Shown piece by piece: positions 54,266 through 64,000 of a DNA stretch of 64,000 nt. Origin of the DNA: Odobenus rosmarus divergens (lineage: Eukaryota; Chordata; Mammalia; Carnivora; Odobenidae); assembly GCF_000321225.1 (NCBI RefSeq), contig NW_004451878.1, positions 198,410 through 262,409 of the forward strand, written 5' to 3'. A program made the translations under genes and the position numbers. The notes beneath the pieces are model-generated. The model saw nothing but the letters and a program-made list of their open reading frames with translations. It did no database searches and was not told the origin of the DNA. Numbering within the stretch: position 1 is the first letter of the stretch; each line of letters starts with the position of its first letter.

Positions 54266-55595
54266 AGCGTTGTTCAAATGATGCTGGAGCACTCAGACAT
54301 CCACAAGGAAAAAAAGCAAACCTTGCTTTAAGTCTCAGATCTTATATAAAAATTAACTGAATTGGACCAAAGACCTAAATGTAAGATATAAAACTATAAA
54401 ACTTTTAGAACAAAAATGCAGGAGAAAATCACGAGTTCCTAAGAGTGGGCAAAGAGGTCCACACAAGCTTGACTCAGAAAAGGAAAAACTGATAAATTAG
54501 AACTCATCAATATTTAAAATGTTTGCTCTTCAGAAGAACCTGTGAAAAAGATGAGAAGGCAAACTATAGACTGGAAGAAAATACTTGCAACCATATATCT
54601 GACAAAGGAATTCTTTCTAGAATATATAAAGAGCTCTCAGAACTAAACAGTAAAATAGCAAGCAATCCAATTAGAACAGGGGAAAAAGACAACATTGGAT
54701 ATTTCACTGAAGAAGATACACAGATGGCAAGTAAGCACATGAGAAGATACTCATTTTCCTTAGCCATCAGGGAAATGCAAATTAAAACCACAACGAGATA
54801 TCACTTACACATTTATCAGAATGGTTACAATGAAAAATAGTGATAACACCATGGCAAAGAACCAGACACTGGATCACTCGTACATTACTGGGGGATATGA
54901 AAAATTGTTCACCCACTCTGGAAAACAGTAGAACAGTTTTTTTTTAAAGCAAAACTACATATATGCTTACCATACACCCTGGAATTGTACTCTTGGGCAT
55001 TTATCCCAGGGAAATAAAATATATGTTCACACAAAAACAGTATGTGAATGTTCAAAGCAGCCCTATTTCTAACAGCCCCAAACCGGAAACAACCAAAATA
55101 TACTTCACCAGGTGAGTGGGTAAAGACACTGTGGTACGTCCATGTCATGTACGACTACTTAGCAACAAAAAGGAACAAACTGTTGATACACTCAACAACT
55201 TGGATGGATTTCAAAGGAATAATTATGCTGAGGGAAAAAAAGCCAATCTCAAAAGGTTACATACTGTATGATGCCATTTATCTAACATTCTTGAAATGAC
55301 AACATTATGGAGATGGAGAACAGATTGGTGGTGGCCCGGGGGTGCAGAGGGAGGAACTGTTCTGTCTCTCAACTGTCAGAGTTTACATGAATCTATATCT
55401 GTGATAAAATGGCACAAAATTAAACACACACAAGAGTGCATGTAAAATGGTGTCATCTGAGTAAAATTGGTGGATTGCATCATTGTTAATTTCCTGGTTG
55501 TGAAACTATATGCATTATGCAAGAGGGGAATCAGAACTTCTTTGTATTAGTTCCCAGAACTCTGTGTGAATCTATAATTATATCGAAATGAAAAA
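54265..55595 (+). mobile_element. L1 3' portion: ORF2 C-terminal remnant plus 3'UTR
   Basis: The sense order is that of an old L1: 'gaattggaccaaagacctaaatg', 'gcaaccatatatctgacaaagg', 'aatatataaagagctctcag', 'atttatcccagggaaataaaa', 'ctgtggtacgtccatg', ending 'atatcgaaatgaaaaaaaaaa'. Open frames of 105 and 83 codons inside are broken remnants of the ORF2 reverse-transcriptase protein. Stops and indels separate them, so no activity is possible. Confidence 0.88.
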
Positions 55596-56204
55596 AAAAA
55601 GGTGGGGCTTGTTGCCCTTTGAGAGCCACTGATGTCGACATAAGCAGTATACAGGGTCCCTGTTTAATCCTACCCTCCTAACTGCTGGCTAGCATCTTGA
55701 TGCCTAGGAAACAAGGCAGGGAATCTCTCCCAGAGAATTTTGACAGTCTGGCGTGAGCAGAGCGGTGTGGCTGGACACCAGTGCCACGCTCCTCTCTGAG
55801 CTTCACTGGCATTTCTAGTGGGGAACGATTGAGTAGTCCCTGGGTTAGCTTTTGGATTGCCTGATGGGCAGGAATGGTGCTTAACTAATTAAGGACTCTT
55901 GGAGTACTGACACTAAGTGTCACTCAAAGATGGAGACCAACAATTTTGTGTCTTCATGCAGGGCTCAATCCAAGGGTCTTATCCTAAGGGAGTGCTCCCT
56001 CCATGGGGCTGAGACCAAAAGAGACTGTGCTCTTCCAGGCAAAGAAGAGAATTGTGACTTTAGAATGGTTTATTTGGTACTGAAGGAACATTTGCTCTCA
56101 ATTTTCTACTTGACTTTGGTCATGGATATCTTGGTTTCTGTCTTTCAGAATAATTAGCACCGTACAAAGCATTTAATAAATGCTCACTGATTGTTGATAA
56201 CAAT

Positions 56205-56425
56205 CCCCAAACACGTCTTATTCTTACTATGTCTCAGGCACTGTGTTAAACCTTCCACATGCCTTACCTTATTTATACCCCACAACCACCTCTGCAAGGA
56301 GGTACCATGATTGCCCATATTTTACAGTTGAAGAAAATGAAGCCCAGAGATATTAAGTTTCACTTGTTTAGAGTCACATGGCTGATAAGCCATAACACTA
56401 GGCTATGAAGCCCCATGGCCTATGT
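56205..56425 (-). mobile_element. MIR element
   Basis: The antisense order is 'cttactatgtctcaggcactgtgttaaacc', 'ccatattttacagttgaagaaaatgaagcccagagatattaag' and 'gagtcacatggctgataagcc'. Confidence 0.85.
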
Positions 56426-56819
56426 TGTTCCCAAGACAGGCTCTTGGGATTTGCGTAGATGGAGAAAAGCAGTTTGTAGCGTGCATGATTTGGGGGGGCC
56501 GTGGCTCAGTGATGGGAAGCACAGGGTTCTAGCAAGACCAAATAGCTTTGGGGACATTAAAGTTTAGGATTTCCAGAGCCCTCCCTGGTAACCTTCTCTC
56601 ATTCGGCTGCTCTGGTTTCTCATCTCTCATTCCTGGCCTGGCCCATAGGAGTCAGAATACCTCACCAATGTAGGTGTCTGCCTTCTCCTGGGTAAAAAGA
56701 GGGGGTTGGACTGTCAGGTGCTTTCCACTTTCTGATTCCCTGAACATTATCGGGACTTGTGCCCTCGGTTCACTGACGGGGCTGGGAGGGGCCCTGGGAG
56801 ATGATCTGGGCTGGCATCT

Positions 56820-57180
56820 AGGTGAGTGGATGGTCCAAACTCTCTTACGATACATGGCTGCTCTCTTCTGAGGCTCTCCCAGCCAGAACCTTCACTTCAG
56901 ACCGTCTCTATGTCTCTCAGCCTGCTGACGGAGAAGTTCTTCCTTATATGTACAAAATCTCTCCTTCCTGGATAGGAAGTGCTTACCTAGCCTTCTGCAG
57001 GCACCAAGAACACCTAGTGCCTCCATCAATATAACCTCCCTTAATTTGTTGTTATCCATTCAACACAAATATGGAGTCTCAGTCTATGCCATACATGGGA
57101 CAAGGCATCTGACTTGAATAAATTATCCAACTGGCTTTGTCTTCTCCAGACAAAACATCCTAATTCCTTAAGCCTTTTCC
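56820..57180. mobile_element. CR1/L3-like LINE fragment
   Basis: 'gacaaggcatctgacttgaataaattatcc' and 'cttctccagacaaaacatcctaattccttaagccttttcc' resemble the 3' region of ancient CR1/L3 elements. It is interrupted by the pyrimidine tract and continues in kind at 58135-58450. The limits are approximate. Confidence 0.5.
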
Positions 57181-57261
57181 TTTTCCCTTTCTCCCTCCCT
57201 CCCTCCCTCCCTCCCTTCCTTTTCCTTCCTTCCACACTCTCTCCCTCCCTTTCTTTCTTTT

Positions 57262-57322
<61 letters not shown>

Positions 57323-57425
57323 TTCTCCTTCCTTCCTTCCTTCCCTCCTTCCCTCCCTTCCTTCCTTCCTTCCCTCCGTCCTTCCTTCCTTCCTTCTTTC
57401 CTTCCTTCCTTCCCTCCCTTCTTCC
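57172..57425. repeat. Polypyrimidine tract (CCCT)n/(CTTT)n/(CCTT)n
   Basis: The + strand is pure C/T from 57237 to 57377 and, after one G, to 57425. A similar tract lies at 57172-57233. Such mirror-repeat polypurine/polypyrimidine DNA can form triplexes (H-DNA). ORFs across it, rich in Ser/Phe/Leu or Lys/Glu, are artefacts. Confidence 0.96.
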
Positions 57426-57954
57426 ATTTCTTCTTTCCTTTGGTCTCTGAGCTTTTCTTTACTGTACTATTCTTCTTTTTTAATCAAAATTTCATTTACT
57501 CATTTGGTTAATTTAAATCTACATACATGCATCCAACACACAGAAAGGTGTATATATCTATTCATTTTAAAAACATAGCCAATAAATAGTTATTATTAAA
57601 AAAGAATCAGAAAGTACAAACAGATAAGATAAAATACAAAGTAAAATCCACTCAGAATGGTTTTGTTCAAATAAAATACACAGGGAGCTTACACCAGATT
57701 TGGTGCCCAGTGGCCAAAAGTGGACCTACTTTTTGGTCTAACAAAGCTCAATTGAAGGATGACTTTTTTATGGGATAAGAGGCTTGGTTTAAAGATTTAA
57801 GAAGGTAGAGTAAATCATAATGGTATTCTGAGGCAATGAATATGGAGGACCTATTCAATATTAGAGAAAGAGGTGGGCCGTACCATTAGTGGGGGTGGCT
57901 GTTAGGCAGAGTTGCAAGTCTGTGAGGGATGTTGTCAGACAACCTGAAACCAGG

Positions 57955-58110
57955 CCTACTGTTTACAAAATTAGGTGTTACTGGGCCAAGTTCATGACTT
58001 CTGTGAGCCTCAACTTCCTCATTTGGAAAATGGGGATAATGATCACCCCTTGCTTGCAAGAGTTGATGAGGCTAAAGGCGATAATGATGTGAAATATCTT
58101 AGAAACCACA
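57955..58110 (+). mobile_element. MIR fragment
   Basis: The sense words 'ctgtgagcctcaacttcctcatttggaaaatggggataatgatcacc' and 'gttgatgaggctaaaggcgataatgatgtgaaatatc' are present. Confidence 0.83.
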
Positions 58111-58134
58111 GGGAAGCAAATGGGTACAATTTTT

Positions 58135-58450
58135 AAACCTCTTTTAATAATTTCTAATATCCTGTTGGCTTTTCTATTGCTATTCCATATTCAGTGAGTA
58201 GAAAAAGAAGCATTCCCAGTGTTTTTCCTCCTGTATTTATGTTTAGTAAATCATTCTCTATCCTACGTGTTTGCAATTTCAGGTTTTTGCTTCTAAATCA
58301 GAATAAAACTCTGATTTATTAAACTATTTTTCTAAGTGATCAATGTCATATAAAAAGTTATTTCAAATCTTCTAGAGCAATAACAATTCCATTTAATTTA
58401 ATATCATCATCAAACGTGATGAATGTGTTCTCAATCTTTCCCCCCAAGTC
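58135..58450. mobile_element. CR1/L3-like LINE fragment
   Basis: 'ctaatatcctgttggcttttctattgct', 'gtatttatgtttagtaaatc', 'ttcaaatcttctagagcaataac' and 'aatatcatcatcaaacgtgatgaatgtg' follow the layout of the conserved CR1/L3 3' region. The class is likely, the subfamily unknown. Confidence 0.55.
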
Positions 58451-58629
58451 TTGCTTCACCTCCAGCTTCTCTCTCTCCCTTGTACTTTCAAAATAAAGAA
58501 ACAGTCCCTTTCTTCTGAGAAGTACCCTTCAACAAAAGCAAAACAAGACGCGACCTTACATTTTAGTCTCACACCACTGCACACTAGCACCTCACCGGTC
58601 CCAGGAGAGTACACAGGACTGGGGCTTCT

Positions 58630-58820
58630 CGCTGGCTATGAAGTCACATGGCGTGATGTCCCAAATCTATTATTTCCTGCCTGCTGATTTTGGACAAGCA
58701 GTTTTACTTTATCTGTAAAGTTTAGGATGATAATACCTACCCGGTAGAGTGGGTATGAAAATTGAGTAAGACAATGTATGCAAAAGTTCTGGGCACACAG
58801 TAGCTATTTGATAAATGCCC
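58630..58820 (+). mobile_element. MIR fragment
   Basis: The sense words 'gtaaagtttaggatgataatacctacccggtagagtgggtatgaaaattgag' and 'gttctgggcacacagtagctatttgataaatgcc' are present. Confidence 0.82.
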
Positions 58821-58936
58821 ATTCTTTATGCCAACCCTCTCCCCCACCCCACTACCACCAAGTTCCTTTCTAAAAAGTGGCCTCCTGTAGGATTGTGGCT
58901 TCTGCCCTTGATGGTCATAAATCCTTGCCTTCCAAA

Positions 58937-58968
58937 ACACACACACACACACACACACATACACACCA
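58937..58968. repeat. (CA)n microsatellite
   Basis: A CA run of about 14 units, broken once by CATA, separates two MIR fragments of opposite orientation. Confidence 0.95.
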
Positions 58969-59070
58969 CTTTGTGATTTGCAAAATGCTTTTCTCATCAT
59001 TATCTCATTTGAGTCTCACAACTACGGAGACACAGGGGCAATACGTTCAGGTAACCTAAATCCCGCGCGG
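58969..59070 (-). mobile_element. MIR fragment
   Basis: The antisense words 'actttgtgatttgcaaaatgc', 'cattatctcatttgagtctcacaactacggag' are typical of the MIR 3' half. Confidence 0.68.
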
Positions 59071-59479
59071 CAGTCAGGGAGGCACCTTTCCCTGGAGGGC
59101 AGGCTCTTTTCACCCTCTCCTCCCTCTGCAAGTTGGGAAGCTGGAACTACTCTCCCTCACTTACAGACAAAAGAGTTTCTAAACTCGCATTCCTTAAAGT
59201 GCTCAGATATTTCCTGCGGGTCATTAGGGCAGCCAAAGCTAAAATAAAATCAGGAATTGTTCCTGACCCACCAGCTGGATCTGAGCAGTTGGAAGTGCGG
59301 GGTCCCTAGAACAATGAATGGGATGTGGGAAAAAGGTGAAGACCGGGGACGGACGTCTGGAGAACTGCCAGACGACTGGGGGTAAAGTGATGACGGAAGC
59401 CGTCATGCACGACAAGTTCAATGACTTTTAGGTCAACAACATGGTACTTCGCCTCCAGTGTCCTCGGAATTTGGAGAAG

Positions 59480-59650
59480 CAAGTGGTTTAGAGGGAAGAG
59501 GTGGGCTTTGGGAGTTAGACCCACTTGGTGCAAATCCCAGCTCTGTAACTTATTGGCGGTAGGACTCTCACCCCTTGATTTTCTCCTGTGTAAAATGGGG
59601 ATGACAAGGACTACCTCACGGGGCTGTCATGAGAACTGCACAGAGAAGCA
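59480..59650 (+). mobile_element. MIR element
   Basis: The sense words 'tggtttagagggaagaggtgggctttggg', 'ccagctctgtaacttattggcgg' and 'ctgtgtaaaatggggatgacaaggac' are clear. Confidence 0.85.
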
Positions 59651-59669
59651 TGCTCGAGAATGATGGGTT

Positions 59670-59870
59670 TTGGAGGCTGAGTCTTGGGTCTTCCATCCAC
59701 TGAGAAATCCTGAACGATTTACTTAATCTCTGCACTTTACTTTCCCCGTTTCTCCTGTAAAATGGGATAATAGTAGTGAGTCCCTCAGCGTTGTACTGAG
59801 GATTAGATGAGATGCATCTAGAAAGAACTAAAAACAAGAGCTGGTACATAGAAAGCCCTAGGAGAACAGT
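59670..59870 (+). mobile_element. MIR element
   Basis: The sense words 'acttaatctctgcactttactttccccg', 'gtaaaatgggataatagtagtgagtccctcag' and 'gattagatgagatgcatctagaaag' are clear. Confidence 0.83.
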
Positions 59871-59879
59871 GGCTATAGC

Positions 59880-60140
59880 GCGGCTGCTAAGAGTGTGGGT
59901 GCCGGAGTTCTAGATTGCGCAGTATCTGACTCGCACCCTTGCCTCGGACTGGCTGTGCGATCTTGAACTTCAGTGATTTCACCTTGCACCTCAATCTCCT
60001 CATTTTAAAATGGGGATAATAATACACATAATACGCACATACCTTGTGGGCTTGAAGAGAGGATTAAATAAGATAATATTATGTAAGGTGTTTACAACAG
60101 CACCTGGCACCTAGTAAGTGCTCTATAAATGTTAATCACG
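59880..60140 (+). mobile_element. MIR element, near full length
   Basis: The sense order is complete: 'gcggctgctaagagtgtgggtgccgg', 'gactggctgtgcgatcttgaacttcagtg', 'ttaaaatggggataataatac', 'gattaaataagataatattatgtaagg', 'cacctggcacctagtaagtgc'. It is the third MIR in a row in the same orientation. Confidence 0.88.
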
Positions 60141-60429
60141 ACTAGCTCTGATTAGTCTTACTTGCTTTCCCTAGCTTGGTGTTGGTAAGATTTTCTGCTC
60201 CTATGTCGGTGAGGAGAGTCAGGCTGCAGGCTGAAGTGAACGACTCTGATCGGGGCCGCCGGGGGTCTCTGTGGGCCCAGAGCTCTGGCCTGGCTCCTTC
60301 ATGTGCCTCCTTATTCACAGCCTCCGGCCTCTGGCCCTGCCTCCTTAGAGTGGGCCCAGGGGCCTGCGGGGCCCCATTTTGGAGCTGGCTTTGCGGTCAG
60401 GCAGCCATAATCTGTCCCCTGAGCCACAC

Positions 60430-60660
60430 CAGAGTCTCATTAAAACGTGCCCCATAAATGTTAAAAAATTTACACATAAAAAAATTCCATGCATGAAACT
60501 GAAACCGTACGTTTTACAGCCTCGGCTTGAAATCTTGCATAATATATAAAAGCTCGGCACTGCACTGGGGGCCCGTAAATCAGATTTTATAAAACAAAAA
60601 GCTTTTACCTTTCAAAGGGGTTTGGGGAACTTGCAAATTTTACAAACTTCACCAACTGCC
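60430..60660. promoter_or_regulatory. PKNOX2: Putative conserved non-coding element (AT-rich, HOX/CDX-like words)
   Basis: The unique AT-rich block has dense homeobox-type words: CCCATAAATG, GTTAAAAAATTTAC, GCATAATATATAAAAGC, CCCGTAAATCAG, TTTTATAAAAC. Isolated CpGs (ccgtacgtt, agctcggc) are retained. No repeat family is recognised. Function is inferred from composition only. Confidence 0.35.
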
Positions 60661-61009
60661 AGTCAGAGGTGCTAGGTCCAAGCAGGGGATCAGTGGGCCA
60701 GGTGAGAAATGGGCCTGGCGAGCCCTGGTTGGGTGTGGGGACTGGGGTGGGGGAGGGTATCCCCTCCCCCCCCCCCGCCCCGGGAGCTCAGCAGGGGGCA
60801 TGCCAGCTTAGCCACCATGGGGGGGAGAAGCCACCCCCATAGTCCTGAATCAGGGAGGTACAGAAGGTCAGAGAGTCGGTGCCAGGGGATGGGTAGGGGG
60901 AGGGGAGGTAGGGCGTGGAGATGCTGGTGGCATTTATAAATGAGGGCTTTACTGCTCCCAGGAAGAAGAGAGGTGAGGACACCCTGGAAGGAGCAGGGCC
61001 TTGGGAGCC

Positions 61010-61085
61010 AGCAGACCCGGGTTCTGGTCCTAATGACTCATTTCCCTCCTCTGGACTTCAGCGTCCCCATCTATAAAATGGGTAG
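61010..61085 (+). mobile_element. MIR fragment
   Basis: 'cagcagacccgggttctggtcc' and 'tggacttcagcgtccccatctataaaatggg' match sense MIR. Confidence 0.72.
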
Positions 61086-61539
61086 TCGGATGGGCTGGAC
61101 TGGCTTCTCCCCGTGGTTGTGCTCTTCCCTTAGCGTTTTGTGACTGAGTCTCTCTTTGGGCATCAGTGCTGTGGCAGAGGTGGCTAGCCAGGGGAGGGAA
61201 GTTCCCCCAGAAGCCTACGATCTGGGAACCTCTTTGACCTTTGGGCAGCTCTGGGAGAGCACAATCAATGGTTCCCATGGGAACTTGTCTGGGAGACTGC
61301 CGGGAGCCGGGGAAGGGATCGCTCAGCAAGGCAGTTTGCTTGGAGGAATGGAGGACGGGCAGCTGGAGGTGGGGGCATGTACGTCCAAACGGTTGGCCTG
61401 CCACGGCTGGGGCCTATGGGCTCTCTGGGCTCGGGAGAAAGCAGGATCAGAGCATGGCCCGGGGTGGGACAAAGTTTTGGGGGACCCCCATGTCCTCCTG
61501 ACAATCCCATCTGTGAAAGTCAATATTCAAGGGCAAAGG

Positions 61540-61850
61540 AAAGCCGCCCTGACACACATATATATAAAAAATAAATCTCTCAATTATCTCAGCTCATTTG
61601 CTTGGGGTCTCTCATTTTATGTCCCTGCTCTGCTGCGCAGTATATCTGTCCGGATAAAGAGTTACAGTCCGTTGGGCTACGTGTGCGGGGTTGTAAAAAA
61701 TACAGATGCCAAATTAACTGGCTGTGGCACTCAGCAGCTGATTGAGCTGATAATGACGCGATCTGACCTTTTTCTAATTTCTAATTATGTGCATCTCGGC
61801 TGTGCTGGCTACATGATTCTTGTTCTAATGACGGCTCCTGTCGTTGGCCT
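61540..61850. promoter_or_regulatory. PKNOX2: Putative conserved non-coding element
   Basis: The unique block has clustered homeobox and E-box words: CTCAATTATCTC, GCCAAATTAACTGG, CAGCAGCTGATTGAGCTGAT, CTAATTTCTAATTATG. CpGs such as GACGCGATC are retained in AT-rich context. It has the texture of ancient vertebrate enhancers near developmental transcription-factor genes. A 295-codon open frame on the + strand crosses it, but it has no homologue I recognise and starts and ends in unrelated sequence. Confidence 0.42.
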
Positions 61851-62049
61851 CTCCAGCCGCCCCCTCCCCACACAGGACTACAAATGGGGTGGCAAAGGGC
61901 ACTGCTTGACCCCCCAAATGAAGCTGCAAGGTCTCCGCCCCACAGTCTCTTTGATGGCCTGGAGGAGACGCTGGGAAGGTGGACCTCCTTACCTTAGCGA
62001 TACTGCATTTGAGATTAACCTTCCAGATGCCATGCATTTTTAAAGGACA

Positions 62050-62205
62050 TTTCGTTCCACATGTCATCTTGTTAATTTTTTTTATTGCCGTCACCCGAGA
62101 GTGGTGTGTTAGCTCTACAGACGAGGAAACCGAGCTTCAGCGGAGTTACATCATTCAAGTTGCACACAGGCTAAGCCGTGAAGCCAGGCTCAGGTCCTCT
62201 GTCTC
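62050..62205 (-). mobile_element. MIR fragment
   Basis: 'ctacagacgaggaaaccgagcttcagcggagttacatcattcaagttgcacacaggc' and 'gaagccaggctcaggtc' are antisense MIR. Confidence 0.78.
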
Positions 62206-63522
62206 CAAGAGCTCCTTCAACTCTTCAAACCCCTGACCGGTCGGCCAAGCCACTGACTGTGGCCAAGACCTCTAAGTAAATCAGGTCCATGTGGGTGGAC
62301 GCGGTGTCTGAGGACCGTTCCGCCCACTGGGCCATTCCCAGCCTGGCCACCTGGGATAGAAGACCCGGGAACACCAGAGGTATGGGGCCACCGGGGCAAG
62401 ACATTTAACCAAGTTCTGCTGGGCAGAATCAAGAGATCGGATTCTTTGAAGGAACAAAACCCCGGGAGACCCAGGCGGTGTTAGCAAGGGGAGAGCACAG
62501 AGCTGTGGCCACTTTTTGGTAAATTCCAGGTTATCCTAGAAAGGGAGGCTGTTCTCAGGGTGTCCGTGAACACTTCACCTGGCAGGTAGTGGCGGGCAAG
62601 GCAGGTGAGGTTTGCTGCCCCAGGACTCGTGCTTCCTAAAAAGGTTTCAGTTCTTTCCCATGACTCAGCCTGATTTGAGGCACTTTCTACCGACTTGAGC
62701 CTCCGCTTCTTTTTGTGTCATGGAACAGGAGTGGCTCGTGGCTCTGCCAGGCCCATTCCACCCCCCCCCCCCCGCCGAAATAGCTGCCTCCTCTCCTATC
62801 TCTGTGGCTGCTGCAGGGCTGAATCCCAAGGCCTACGTCACAGTGGCGGTCCTGAGATGGTGACCTGCTGACCAGCAGGGTGGGGCTGGACCAGCCTGCA
62901 GGGAACCAGACAGACAGCGGGCTGAGCTCCTGGGCAGTGTGGCTGCCCCATCCCAGCCAGGGGAGAGGGAGGGCCAGGGATGAGCAGAGCCGACCCAGGG
63001 CCCTCAGGTACTCACCCTAACAGCCCTGACGGCCGGCCCGTGCTTCCCTCTCTTGAACCGCCAGCCCCCCTCTCACACCTCACCAATTTCCAGGCCAGGC
63101 TGGGCTCTCCTGGCAGCTCTTCTGGACTCCATAAAATATCACGTTCAACTCTTGAGAGAAGCAGTGGGGTGGATAATTCACAGCACAGAATAATACGTAA
63201 GTCACTGAGATCTGTTCTGTAGGTGCTCTGAGTGTGTGTGTGTGCGTGGGCACACACGCGCATGTGCATACATTTTCTTCCTTTGTTTTTGGTGCCACAT
63301 TTGCTTTTCTAATTCTATTTCCCTTTCGGGAGCAGGTATCAGCTAAACTCTGACTACGGGAGGTCAGCACTATAATCAATTTATGGAGGTGAGTTTTGCA
63401 GAGTTTCCAAATTCACCATGCATGGTCTAGGTAATCCACCCACAGAAAAATAAAAAATTGTGGTTAATAATTAATAATTCCAGGATAACTGTATATCATG
63501 ATGAATGAATAGAGCAGCTGCT

Positions 63523-63552
63523 CTGTTTCTCTCTCTCTCTCTCTCTCTCTCA
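63523..63552. repeat. (CT)n microsatellite
   Basis: An uninterrupted CT run of about 14 units lies in PKNOX2 intron DNA. Confidence 0.93.
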
Positions 63553-63596
63553 GCAGAATTCTCAGGGCCGGGAGAGAATTTCAGATGTCACCTATG

Positions 63597-63770
63597 GTAG
63601 TGGTTATCAAATCTTATTGATGATTGCAATTGCCTGGGAAACTTAAAAATGTAGATTCACAGGCCTCACCAAACGTAATGGAATCACAATGCCCAGGTGG
63701 TGGGGCCCGGGAATATGTATTTTAGAAAACCTGTAGTGATGATCTGGATGATAAATTGGGTTTAGGAGCC
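63597..63770 (+). mobile_element. MER5-like hAT fragment
   Basis: The order 'ggtagtggttatcaaatcttattg', 'caattgcctgggaaacttaaaaatgtagattcacaggcctcacc' and 'gtggggcccgggaatatgtattttagaaaacc' follows MER5-type non-autonomous DNA transposons. Confidence 0.78.
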
Positions 63771-64000
63771 TGGTCTGTGTCCCCCCCAGATGGGCAGGAC
63801 ATCTATTGGCCTTCTTAACATGCCTGTGTCTCCAGGTCTTTTTCTCCATTGATGTGTTTGAATATGCCTTTTGCCCTTATCCTCCACACTGGAGCCCGCC
63901 AGCCGTCAGCTCCTCTCTGGGCAGCCCAAGACATTATTTATTAACACGCCAGGACTCCGGGCCTCAGAGCAGCTATTCCACGCCTTCTGGCTCCTATGAC

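Larger units (their letters stand above)
52986..64000 (-). other. PKNOX2: PKNOX2 intron, continues past window end
   Basis: At least 11 kb of intron. I searched the - strand for the preceding exon (expected to end ...DDPELDNL) and found nothing, so it lies beyond the window. Contents are L1 pieces (53960-55595), CR1/L3-like fragments, a long pyrimidine tract, a cluster of MIRs (58.6-60.1 kb) and two putative conserved non-coding blocks (60430-60660, 61540-61850). Confidence 0.85.

Noticed and set aside
54523..55299. Lys/Asn-rich frames that look like protein-coding genes
   Set aside because: They are decayed fragments of L1 ORF2 in a fixed 3'-truncated L1, and are annotated as the mobile element instead.
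57114..57578. 154-codon Ser/Phe/Leu-rich frame and its Lys/Glu-rich antisense partner
   Set aside because: These are direct translations of a polypyrimidine/polypurine microsatellite.
61156..62043. 295-codon open frame on the + strand, the longest in the window
   Set aside because: It starts and ends in unrelated sequence, has no recognisable domain, crosses a MIR-flanked intron of PKNOX2 on the opposite strand and covers an AT-rich putative regulatory block. I treat it as a chance frame.
53000..64000. Preceding PKNOX2 exon encoding the start of the MEIS-type domain
   Set aside because: I looked for the reverse complement of a segment ending ...DDPELDNL next to a donor and saw none. The exon is presumably beyond the right edge.
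1..64000. A new multi-gene defence, biosynthetic or mobile system
   Set aside because: All confident coding sequence belongs to FEZ1 and PKNOX2. Everything else is intron, UTR, repeats or putative regulatory DNA, so no such system is supported.

Overview
This is mammalian nuclear DNA. It has multi-exon genes with GT/AG introns and a dense background of interspersed repeats: tRNA-Lys-type carnivore SINEs (CAN SINEs), MIR, L2, L1, a MaLR LTR and hAT/MER5 fragments. The SINEs read GGGCGCCTGGGTGGCTCAG at the head and end in ATAAATAAA/ATCTTTAAA. Their bodies lack the form I know from canids and felids, so I infer a non-canid caniform carnivore (bear, seal or mustelid type). No prokaryotic gene, CRISPR array, RNA gene or novel multi-gene system is visible. 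It is an ordinary vertebrate two-gene locus, the FEZ1-PKNOX2 neighbourhood (human 11q24.2 synteny, from memory).

Layout. (1) 1-9990, + strand: the 3' part of FEZ1, with five coding exons (628-899, 1886-1966, 3071-3146, 6954-7019, 9645-9661), a TAA stop at 9659-9661 and a short 3'UTR with AATAAA at 9970. They encode the last ~170 residues. (2) About 9995-19490: intergenic space between two convergent genes, holding SINEs, an orphan CpG island (~11.7-12.2 kb), an octamer-containing block near 13.1 kb and an unusual nested tandem repeat (15.85-16.35 kb). (3) About 19.5-53 kb, - strand: the 3' part of PKNOX2, read right to left through coding exons 52797-52985, 40910-41039, 40347-40444, 39422-39541, 23804-23880, 22721-22899 and 21533-21756 (TAG at 21533-21535). 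These give 338 residues, including the whole TALE homeodomain, which is split over three exons, and the acidic C-terminal tail. The first ~134 residues lie beyond the right edge. (4) 52986-64000: PKNOX2 intron only, with an L1 3' end, old CR1/L3-like pieces, a long polypyrimidine tract, many MIRs and two blocks that look like conserved non-coding regulatory DNA.

The two genes are independent. FEZ1 encodes a kinesin-1 adaptor for axonal transport and outgrowth. PKNOX2 (PREP2) encodes a TALE-class homeodomain factor that pairs with PBX proteins. They converge tail to tail, so their promoters are outside the window.

Assembly caution: 49.35-49.76 kb contains a 50-N placeholder gap flanked by a 95-bp perfect repeat, plus a 173-bp near-identical copy of sequence from 47.65 kb. 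This looks like an assembly error within a PKNOX2 intron and touches no exon.
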